From contig NZ_LMEO01000016.1 in assembly GCF_001426375.1 (NCBI RefSeq), positions 1-64,000 of the forward strand: DNA of 64,000 bases, given 5' to 3'. The notes beneath the pieces are model-generated. The model did not search any database and had not been told where the DNA came from. It saw nothing but the letters and a program-made list of their open reading frames with translations. The translations under genes were made by a program, and so were the position numbers. Of this stretch, positions 56,872-64,000 are shown piece after piece. The stretch is from Paenibacillus sp. Root444D2 (GTDB taxonomy: Bacteria; Bacillota; Bacilli; Paenibacillales; NBRC-103111). Positions within the stretch are counted from its first letter, which is position 1. Each line of letters starts with the position of its first letter.

Positions 56872-56912
56872 AAAGCTCCACAAGACCAGCGAAGGTCCTG
56901 TGGAGCTTTTGG
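56872..56912 (-). terminator. Terminator of gltB
   Basis: Minus strand: AAAAGCTCCACA-GGACC / GGTC-TTGTGGAGCTTTT followed by TTT. A long, nearly perfect stem, 6 bp past the stop. Confidence 0.93.
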
Positions 56913-56917
56913 ATGAT

Positions 56918-59900
56918 CTATTCCGTAGCAACGGATTGGTCAGCTTGCATGTTGACCGGGGAGATACGGATGAAGTTAGCTTCAAGATTGCTTAGCAAAC
57001 CTTCGATTTTTGCAGCTGCATCGGATTGACCGGATTTAGCAAGCTCAGCGTGGTAAGCTGTGAGCAATTCAGTAAGATCTTTTTTACTTTGTACGCCAAT
57101 GGTTTCAAGTTTTACTTTCGCGCCTTTGGCAATACGACGTTCGATTGCTGCTTGATCTAGACCCATTTCTGGAACAAGACGTTGGTAGATCACGCCGCCT
57201 GTCATACCAGCGCAAATCCATGGACCTGGATCGCCCATAACCACGGCACGGCCGTTAGTCATGTACTCGAACGCGAAGCCTTTGAGGTTCGCACGAGCGG
57301 CAAGTCCGCCAAGCTCATCACGAAGTGGAGTTGTAATCTCTCCACCGAATACAACGTCTGCACCAGAGAAACGGATACAAGCACGTGTATCTGCGCTGCC
57401 TTGAATCAAGAATAAGCCTTTCTGTGCGCCGTAACCAAACGATTTACCAACGCTGCCGTTGATGAAGGTGTTGTTTTTGCCAAGTGATTTAACAATGGCA
57501 ACTTTACCACCGAAGGCCATTTTACCAAGACCATCCTCAGCGCCGCCGTGAACAGTAATGTCTACTCCGCGAGCATTGAAGGCAGCCAGACCGTTTCCTG
57601 GTACGGAACCGTCGATCAAGTTCAGCGCAACTGTCGGTAATTCATCGTAGCTGCCGTCGAAACGATCTCTTACGCGATGGCTGGAGTAACGAGCTCCCAG
57701 AATACGGGACTCGGCGTCCACTTTGGACCAGTTGCGTACGATTGGAGCATCAAGAGCCAAAGATTCTGGGAAGAATTCTAGGCCTTCTGCACCTGCAGCG
57801 ATTCGGATATCGGATGATACAGCTGCTTCTTCCATTGCTCTTTCAGCATCAGAGATGAACTGAAGTGGAGCCGGACGAAGAATGTCAGATAGATCGATGC
57901 GCTCCAAGTGGCTGATTTGCTCAAGCAAGTCAGAACGGCCTACGAGATCTTGCAAGCTGTTGAAACCAAGGGAAGCGACAACTTCGCGTACTTCTTCACC
58001 AATACCGCCAAACAAACGAACCAAGCTGTCAACAGCTACGTCGAATTGACGAGGTACGAAACGGCGAAGCCCTTTTTCTTCCGCTTCTTCCATGGAATCG
58101 ATTTGTGTAGCAATACCAACATGACAAGTATCTAAGTGACAGCCGCGGCAAGTTGTACAGCCGATCGATTGCATCGCGATACTACCGAAACCTGCACGGT
58201 TCGCACCGAGCATAACCATTTTAACAACGTCAGAACCTGATTTCAGACCGCCATCGGACCACAGCTCAACGCGGTGACGAAGACCAGCTTCAATCAAAGC
58301 AACGTGAGCAAGCTTCGTACCGATCTCCGTAGGAAGACCAACGTGCGTCAAGGAGTGAATACGAGCCGCACCTGTACCACCGTCAAAACCGGAAAGCGTA
58401 ATTACGTCAGCGCCTGCTTTCGCTACACCGACCGCAATCGTACCGATACCTGGTACAACCGGGATTTTAACAATGATTTTCGCTTTACGACCGCTACCTT
58501 CTTTAAGCTCGGAAATGATTTGCGCCAAATCCTCGATCGAGTAGATATCATGGTTGTTAGAAGGAGAGATCAGGTCAGAACCAATGGTTGCGTTACGAGC
58601 AGCAGCGATTTTCGCTGTTACTTTGGATCCTGGCAAGTGACCGCCTTCACCCGGTTTAGCCCCTTGACCGATTTTGATCTCAAGGAAAGCAACCGCGTTA
58701 GCTAGTTCTACGTTAACACCGAAACGTCCGGATGCGACTTGCGCACCGCGCGTTTTTTTGTAACGGCCGAGCATATCTTTAATCTCTCCGCCCTCGCCGT
58801 TCATGGTAACCATGTTCAGGCGTTCGCCGGCTTCAGCGTAGGCACGGAAAGCTGTTTCATTTTGTGAACCGAATGACATCGAAGAAATCAACATCGGCAA
58901 GGAATGACCGCCAATGGAGATATCAACTTGTGACGGATCGAGTGCCTTACGGCCTTCGCTCAGTGCTTTGTTAATGTTGAATCCAGCAATATGACGAATG
59001 GAAATCGGGTTCTTCTTCTCTTCTTCACGCAGTTTATCGCGGTAGTCGCTATAAGGAGCAGCGCCGGAAGCGGCGTCGCCTAATGCTTTCCACATACGTT
59101 GGAAGAAACGGAAGTTTTTCGCTGCTTTTGCTTTTGGATTTGTGTAGTCTGTATAACGTAATTCGGCATCAGCTTCGAGTTGGGCAAAGCCAGTTCCCGC
59201 TTTTTCGCTGCCGAGGTAGTTCACGATATCTAATACTTCAGCAACTTCCGGATGGAAGCCGATGGAGGAGAAGAAGCGTGTGTAACCGCGAAGCTCATGA
59301 GTACCGATCGTGGAAATAACTTTCTCAAGACCTTTCGTCAGTGCTGCATACACTTTACGTGCTGCTGCAGCATTGCCTTCTTTATCAGAAGCTGTTGAGA
59401 ACAACAGGTATGGTGAGATAACGTCTGCGCCAAGACCGCAAGCAACAGCGATATCATGCAAGCTGCGAATTGCAGCGGAACGCAGGACCAAAGTAACATG
59501 GCGGCGCAAGTTGTCGCCGAAACCGAGCTTTTCCGCACGAAGTGCGATATCGATTTTGGAAACAGCAAGATGCGGCTCAAGCCACAAACGGTCATTTTGA
59601 TGAGCTTCTGCATCGTCAAGAACGATCAGTGCAGCGCCATTGCGGGCAGCAGCGATAGCAGCAGCAGCTAGAGCGTCCAAGCCATCGCTTAGAGAAGTTC
59701 CGCGAGCGAAAGTACTGGAAAGCACGGCTACAGCATTGTCTCCTTGTGCACGGAACAGAGCCAACAATTGCTCATAAGAAGGTTGTGACAGGTGCTCTTC
59801 GCTATCTACGCCATTCGTACCTTCGAGTACAAGTGGAGCTAGAAGCTCAAGACGCAGGTTGTTATCTACTTGAGCATAAACAGGAGTACGAGTACCGGCA

Positions 59901-61468
59901 ATGATACGCGTGGAGAAATGCTCCATCTCACGGTCACGGTCAATCGCTGGGTTCGTAACAACCGCTACGCTTTCTTTAATAAAGTCAGGCACGTTCTGGC
60001 GTTCCCAAGCAAGAGCAGCGTGAGGTGAATCGTGACCCAGGGAGCGGATAGGCTCTGCACCTGTTTCAGACATTGTTTCGATGTGTTGAATACCGTCACG
60101 ATCCCAACCAAATGCACTATACAATTGGTCAGTCGCTACAATGTTCTCATTAAGCTCTGCTTGAGTATCTGTTGGGACATGATTCAGATATTTGCGAAGT
60201 CCGCCAATATTGAGACGTTTGCTTGCGCGCTCGTACACTAGTGTTTGCACTTCATGGTAAGGAATAACTTGAACGTGTTCGCCTGGTGTCAGTACAACAC
60301 CCACTTTTTCACCTGGTGCAATTGGTTTCGGATCAGCAACCATTTCGCCAACCGTAATAACACCCTGCTCCGAGGAGAAGTATAAGGAAGAATCGCTCTC
60401 AACCATCCATACTGGACGAAGACCAAGCGCATCCACGCTGAAAATACATTCGTTGCCATAACGAGAAACGATACCAGCAGGACCTTGTGCAAAATGGCCC
60501 CATACTTGGCGGTAGTACACATATAAATCTTGAAGTTCCGGACGGAACTGTTTCATTTCATTAATAATAGGAGGGAATACCATTTCCATCGCTTCGAAAA
60601 GGGACAATCCAAAACGGTGAATGAACGTTTCAATCGTTCTGTTCATATCTTGAGAGTCAGAACCGCCGCTTACGAGCGGAACACCAACCATGTCTGCTTC
60701 GATACGAAGTTTCTTAATCGTGTTGATTTCACCATTATGCCCGAGCAGCGAGAACGGTTGTACACGGAAGAAGCTGGACAAGGTGTTAGTGGAATAACGG
60801 TTGTGACCGATTGTAACTTGGGAAGCAAATAAAGCATCACACGTATCTTTGAAGTATTTAGGAAGAATGCTTGCAGCTCCTAAAACTTTGTATGCAGATG
60901 TTACATTGCTTAGTGTAGCAACGTGAACGTTATATTTATCTTCAATAGCAATGTGCAATTCAAAAAGGTGATCGGCCACTTGGCCTTCTGTTTTATTGCT
61001 AATCGCTGCGATTTGCCAGAAAGTTGGCTCATCGTTCAAGCCGTTAGGGCCTAAAACGCTGCTATCGACTTGATTCTCTTGCTCAAGAATGATGGAAACA
61101 TCATGGGCAGCAAAGAGCTCACGAATGCCATTCTGGATTTCGGTAACGGTCAGGTCAAGCTTGCGTGGAACAAAGATATGTCCAACAGAAAAACGGTTGT
61201 CGTAGGCAAGCTTGCCTTCAAGACCCGCATCTGTTAATTTCTTTTCCCAAAGAGCGCGTGGAATATCCGTTAAAATCCCGCAACCATCGCCTTCACCGTT
61301 AATAAAACCCGAACGATGTTCCATTTTTACAAGGGCTTCAATCGTTTTTTGGATGTTATCACGGGAAGGGTGACCATTCTTTTCAATAATACAAATAATA
61401 CCGCAGCTGTCGTGTTCGGTTCCTAGTAGATCTTGAAAACGGCCTTCATTACGCATCAATTCATTCAT
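56918..61468 (-). CDS. gltB: Glutamate synthase, large subunit
   Basis: Transfers glutamine amide nitrogen to 2-oxoglutarate; about 1516 residues. After a propeptide of about 21 residues the catalytic Cys is in EHDSCGIICIIEKNG. The amidotransferase domain (to about 430), central domain, FMN/2-oxoglutarate domain (KPGEGGHLPGSKV, SPSNNHDIYSIEDL, LSGFDGGTGAAR) and iron-sulfur Cys in CTTCRGCHLDTC follow, and the GxGxG domain (about 1240-1440) closes the protein. The start is unsure: ATG 61468 lies 26 nt from GGGAGG with a small hairpin between, while ATG 61546 lacks a clear site. No small subunit gene is beside it. Confidence 0.93.
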   Translation of the reverse strand: MNELMRNEGRFQDLLGTEHDSCGIICIIEKNGHPSRDNIQKTIEALVKMEHRSGFINGEGDGCGILTDIPRALWEKKLTDAGLEGKLAYDNRFSVGHIFVPRKLDLTVTEIQNGIRELFAAHDVSIILEQENQVDSSVLGPNGLNDEPTFWQIAAISNKTEGQVADHLFELHIAIEDKYNVHVATLSNVTSAYKVLGAASILPKYFKDTCDALFASQVTIGHNRYSTNTLSSFFRVQPFSLLGHNGEINTIKKLRIEADMVGVPLVSGGSDSQDMNRTIETFIHRFGLSLFEAMEMVFPPIINEMKQFRPELQDLYVYYRQVWGHFAQGPAGIVSRYGNECIFSVDALGLRPVWMVESDSSLYFSSEQGVITVGEMVADPKPIAPGEKVGVVLTPGEHVQVIPYHEVQTLVYERASKRLNIGGLRKYLNHVPTDTQAELNENIVATDQLYSAFGWDRDGIQHIETMSETGAEPIRSLGHDSPHAALAWERQNVPDFIKESVAVVTNPAIDRDREMEHFSTRIIAGTRTPVYAQVDNNLRLELLAPLVLEGTNGVDSEEHLSQPSYEQLLALFRAQGDNAVAVLSSTFARGTSLSDGLDALAAAAIAAARNGAALIVLDDAEAHQNDRLWLEPHLAVSKIDIALRAEKLGFGDNLRRHVTLVLRSAAIRSLHDIAVACGLGADVISPYLLFSTASDKEGNAAAARKVYAALTKGLEKVISTIGTHELRGYTRFFSSIGFHPEVAEVLDIVNYLGSEKAGTGFAQLEADAELRYTDYTNPKAKAAKNFRFFQRMWKALGDAASGAAPYSDYRDKLREEEKKNPISIRHIAGFNINKALSEGRKALDPSQVDISIGGHSLPMLISSMSFGSQNETAFRAYAEAGERLNMVTMNGEGGEIKDMLGRYKKTRGAQVASGRFGVNVELANAVAFLEIKIGQGAKPGEGGHLPGSKVTAKIAAARNATIGSDLISPSNNHDIYSIEDLAQIISELKEGSGRKAKIIVKIPVVPGIGTIAVGVAKAGADVITLSGFDGGTGAARIHSLTHVGLPTEIGTKLAHVALIEAGLRHRVELWSDGGLKSGSDVVKMVMLGANRAGFGSIAMQSIGCTTCRGCHLDTCHVGIATQIDSMEEAEEKGLRRFVPRQFDVAVDSLVRLFGGIGEEVREVVASLGFNSLQDLVGRSDLLEQISHLERIDLSDILRPAPLQFISDAERAMEEAAVSSDIRIAAGAEGLEFFPESLALDAPIVRNWSKVDAESRILGARYSSHRVRDRFDGSYDELPTVALNLIDGSVPGNGLAAFNARGVDITVHGGAEDGLGKMAFGGKVAIVKSLGKNNTFINGSVGKSFGYGAQKGLFLIQGSADTRACIRFSGADVVFGGEITTPLRDELGGLAARANLKGFAFEYMTNGRAVVMGDPGPWICAGMTGGVIYQRLVPEMGLDQAAIERRIAKGAKVKLETIGVQSKKDLTELLTAYHAELAKSGQSDAAAKIEGLLSNLEANFIRISPVNMQADQSVATE

Positions 61469-61546
61469 CGCTCTGGTCAGTCGCCTGACCGTCACCTCCC
61501 ATACATATTTAAACTCCTCTTGCACTACGCTTCTTGCATTCTGCAT

Positions 61547-62084
61547 TGATGAGCCCGCAACCCTAGCATTTTCAAGGAATTACCCACAAAGGGGTCAAAA
61601 CCGAAATATGCAAGAATGTGAATAAAAATGCAATATTATTGAATAGCATACCAATTTTAAGGAAATAATCCCCTCAAAATGAGGCTCTAATCGACCTGTA
61701 ATAAAGTAAGGCATCACACACAAAAATCGGCAAAGAATTTGTAAATCATGCCCTAACTTTCTAGGAAAATACTGCGAAAACAAGACATTTCGCGAAAAGG
61801 GTAAAAGTAATCTTAGAATAGCATGAAAAAGATCATCCGACAATAGTTGCAGATCGAAATCACAAATGTAAGCGTTACCTTTTTTGCATACTGGTGAATA
61901 AAACCATATTTCTCATGGCATAGGGCACTGTTAAAATACGAACGAACTAGAATCCATATAGGATCATAGTTCGTTTCTGGGACATGTAGTGATAGAAGTT
62001 GGAGCTGTTTAGGCTTGAGAAAGTGGTTGAGTTTGTTAGAATGGTGACCGAAGAGCAAGGGCATGAGTTGGGCAGGAGTAAGAG
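61547..62084. other. Upstream region of gltB, no gene called
   Basis: AT-rich on the gltB side and without a ribosome site linked to a frame of note. A gltB promoter is expected here but I could not fix it with confidence. From about 62000 the sequence turns purine-rich. Confidence 0.4.
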
Positions 62085-62290
62085 GATAGGGCAAGAGCAA
62101 AGCAAGAGCGATGGCAAGGGCAGGGCAGGGCAGGGCAGGGCAGGGAGAAGAGCAAAGCAAGAGCAAGGGCAGGCAAGAGCAAGAGGACAGGGCAAAAGCT
62201 AGAGCAGGAATGAGAGCAAAGGGTAGGAGCAAGAGCAAAGCAAGAGCAAAGCAAGAGCAAGAGCAGGAGCTGGAGTTGGGGTGGAGCATC
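62085..62290. repeat. Polypurine low-complexity tract
   Basis: About 200 bp almost purely of A and G with scattered C (GGGCAAGAGCAAAGCAAGAGC, then GGGCA repeated five times). Frames across it give Cys/Ser/Leu/Pro or Gly/Gln/Arg-rich peptides only. Long purine runs of mirror type may form triplex DNA or slip in replication. Confidence 0.8.
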
Positions 62291-62310
62291 TATCAGGGAA
62301 TCAAATGGTT

Positions 62311-62434
62311 CTATTGGAGAAAATCCAATGGAAGTGCCTTAAAAAGTGGAAAATCACAGATTTCAATGGATTTTTTCCAATGAAATCTGTGATTTTAGAG
62401 GGGGGAAGTCGATTTCATTGGATATTGTCCAATG
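62311..62434. repeat. Three-hairpin element, family B copy 2
   Basis: Dyads of the TATTGGA/TCCAATG kind have centres 62321, 62373 and 62425, both steps 52 bp. The middle one is extended to arms of 21 bp with one mismatch (62350-62370 and 62376-62396), a very stable hairpin. Confidence 0.8.
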
Positions 62435-62520
62435 GAGATTGGGGTGGGTTCATGTTGTTCGGTAGTTTGACCTAGTTTACGTAACCCGAAATACCTTCCA
62501 TTAAACCAAACACCAAATCT

Positions 62521-63050
62521 GTAATCACTCATAGCACCTAACTAGTAGCATCTAACCCGCAATCACTCATAGCACCTAACTAGTAGCATCTAAGCCGTAA
62601 TAACTCATAGCACCTAACTAGTTGCATCTAACCCGTAATAACTCATAGCACCTACTGGTAGCATCTAACCCGTAATAACTCATAGCACCTAACAAGTAAT
62701 ATCTAACCTGTAATAATTCATAGCACTAAACTAGTAACATCTAACCTTTAATAACTCATAGCACCTAACTAGTAGCATCAAGTCCGTAATAATTCATAGC
62801 ACCTAACTAGTAGCATCTAACCCGTAATAACTCATAGCACCTAACTAGTAGCACCTAACCCGTAATAACTCATAGCACCTAACTAGTAGCATCTAACCCG
62901 TAATAACTCATAGCACCTAGCAAGTAATATCTAACCTGTAATAACTCATAGCGGCTAACTTGTAGCATCTAACCGTAATAACTCATAGCACTTAACTAGT
63001 AGCATCTAACTTTAATAACTCATAGCACCTAACTAGTAACATTTAACCCT
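62521..63050. repeat. Tandem repeat of about 38 bp, about 14 copies
   Basis: Unit GTAATAACTCATAGCACCT plus AACTAGTAGCATCTAACCC, repeated about 14 times with point changes and a few 1-3 bp deletions. There are no unique spacers, so it is not CRISPR. It lies between the gltB upstream region and the end of hemL. No frame stays open long enough to be a gene. Confidence 0.93.
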
Positions 63051-63101
63051 CTACCAGACCGTAAAACCTAACCTCTAACCTCTAATTTCAAACCCGTCAT
63101 C

Positions 63102-64000
63102 TTAGCGCATTTTCATGGTTTTGAAAGCTTGGTCAACGGCATTGAGCGTCTGAGCGATGTCTTCATCTGTATGGGCGATGGTCATGAACCACGCCTCGTA
63201 TTTGGACGGAGCGAGGTTAATGCCTTGCTCCAGCATAAGTCGGAAGAAATCAGCGAAGCGTTCGCCGTCGGTATCCTGTGCTTCGTCATAATTCGTGACG
63301 GGATGGTCACAGAAGTGGGTGGAGAAGGCGCCGCCGATGCGATTGAGCGTCAAGGCGATGCCATGCCTTGCGGCGGATTCTGCGATGCCGCCGGCAAGTG
63401 TTGCGCCAAGCTGCTCGAGCTTGGCGTAGACACCAGCCTGCTGGAGCACCTCCAAGCAGGCGATGCCGGCCGAGATGGAGGCGGGGTTCCCCGCCATCGT
63501 GCCGGCTTGATAAGCAGGTCCGAGCGGAGCGACCTGCTCCATCACGGCCTTGCGGCCCCCGTAGGCACCGATCGGCAGCCCGCCGCCGATCACTTTGCCG
63601 AGGGCCGTAAGGTCCGGCTCCACGGCGGCGAAGCGCGCCGCCGCCTCGGAAATGCCGCCCTCCACGAGTGGGAGGCCGGGGTAGGTCTGTGCCGCTCCAT
63701 AATGGAAGCGGAATGCCGTGATGACCTCGTCGTAGATGACGAGGGCACCGTATCTGCGAGCAGCTGCGCAGAGCTGCTCGAGGTAGCCGGCATGGGGCAT
63801 GACCATGCCGAAGTTGCCGACGATGGGCTCCACCATCACCGCGGCGATCTCTTCCCCCCAACGCGCAAGCGCGGCCTCGAGTGCCGGAATATCGTTGAAC
63901 GGCACCGTAATGACCTCTTGCGCGATGCTCGCAGGCACGCCCGCGCTGTCCGGCGTGCCTAGTGTGGACGGCCCGGAGCCGGCCGCCACAAGCACGAGAT
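63102..64000 (-). CDS. hemL: Glutamate-1-semialdehyde 2,1-aminomutase, C-terminal part
   Basis: PLP enzyme that makes 5-aminolevulinate for haem; only the last 300 or so residues are in the window and the 5' end lies beyond 64000. [26 protein letters not shown] (PLP-stacking Asp) and [17 protein letters not shown] (Schiff-base Lys) identify it, as does [14 protein letters not shown]. Between YGAAQ and PDLTALGK it carries about 20 extra residues ([20 protein letters not shown]) compared with the usual HemL. Strongly GC-rich, unlike the repeats beside it. Confidence 0.93.
   Translation of the reverse strand, partial: LVLVAAGSGPSTLGTPDSAGVPASIAQEVITVPFNDIPALEAALARWGEEIAAVMVEPIVGNFGMVMPHAGYLEQLCAAARRYGALVIYDEVITAFRFHYGAAQTYPGLPLVEGGISEAAARFAAVEPDLTALGKVIGGGLPIGAYGGRKAVMEQVAPLGPAYQAGTMAGNPASISAGIACLEVLQQAGVYAKLEQLGATLAGGIAESAARHGIALTLNRIGGAFSTHFCDHPVTNYDEAQDTDGERFADFFRLMLEQGINLAPSKYEAWFMTIAHTDEDIAQTLNAVDQAFKTMKMR

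Noticed and set aside
58274-58705. 143-residue frame antisense to gltB
   Set aside because: It lies within the FMN domain of gltB, has no ribosome site and no recognisable motif.
61813-62289. 158-residue Cys/Leu/Pro-rich minus-strand frame
   Set aside because: It is a translation of the polypurine tract; there is no family resemblance and no ribosome site.
62521-63050. Possible CRISPR array
   Set aside because: Repeats are directly joined at about 38 bp without unique spacers and no cas gene is in the window.
63129-63962. 277-residue frame antisense to hemL
   Set aside because: The GC-rich hemL gene leaves long open frames on the opposite strand; no homology or start signal.

Overview
The window reads as chromosome of a spore-forming, moderate-GC Firmicute of the Paenibacillus type. 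This is an inference from gene content: a SleB-type cortex hydrolase, a DUF3905 protein, a bacilliredoxin, YneF, a YesM/YesN two-component pair, GlpK, KdgK/KdgA, a MutY close to an AcpS gene, strong AGGAGG-like ribosome sites, and classic hairpin-plus-T-tract terminators. No rRNA, tRNA, phage, insertion sequence or CRISPR array was seen.

Layout. 1-949: intergenic, with an upstream gene's terminator, a GT-rich tract and a four-hairpin element. 950-9070: a sugar ABC importer (ATPase, permease, lipoprotein binding protein) followed by a YesN-type regulator, a YesM-type kinase and a second, membrane-anchored sugar-binding protein, which together look like one uptake-and-sensing locus. 9372-17911: housekeeping genes (polysaccharide deacetylase, a membrane protein coupled to DUF3905, bacilliredoxin, nadE, an aldo/keto reductase, acpS, cytochrome c, mutY, a Crp/Fnr regulator). 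18187-18822: an AT-rich LysE-type exporter. 18971-20140: two adjoining hairpin arrays. 20279-29465: sodA, a small protein, GNAT, DUF402, signal peptidase, queG, ogt, HD-GYP, yneF, a TetR regulator, folE, dgt. 29673-36675: alpha/beta hydrolase, IclR regulator, CDF transporter, SleB-like hydrolase, aconitase. 36763-43604: amidase-like protein, ddl, a small protein, a 0.7-kb repeat array, a membrane protein, uvsE, fabI, an inositol-monophosphatase-family gene. 43773-48541: glpK, kdgK-kdgA, and a VOC-DinB fusion. 48752-51329: a frameshifted HelD-type helicase. 52186-56525: a GntR/LacI-type regulator and a GH38 mannosidase. 56647-61468: a 41-residue protein and the large subunit of glutamate synthase. 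61547-63101: repeats only. 63102-64000: hemL, cut by the window end.

The most unusual signal is in the intergenic DNA. Several unrelated short palindromes (TTGTTGTA/TACAACAA, CATTGGA/TCCAATG, AAGCGCG/CGCGCTT with TGAGAAGTCG/CGACCTCTCA, GATGA/TCATC) occur in arrays whose centre-to-centre distances are nearly always 51-52 or 62-63 bp (sometimes 41). These are close to whole numbers of DNA helical turns. The hairpin sequence changes from array to array while the spacing is kept, which suggests a shared structural constraint. A second lead is a 17-bp palindrome (GTTTCA-N5-TGAAAC) just downstream of both the iclR-type promoter and the aconitase promoter, suggesting that regulator may control the TCA cycle.

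Other regulation visible in sequence: cre-like sites near 21.3 kb and 45.8 kb, a LacI-type operator in front of kdgK, a terminator inside the glpK leader that fits antitermination, and dyads in front of the tetR-type gene. Start sites were moved from the longest reading frame to the start with a well-spaced ribosome site wherever the sequence supported it.
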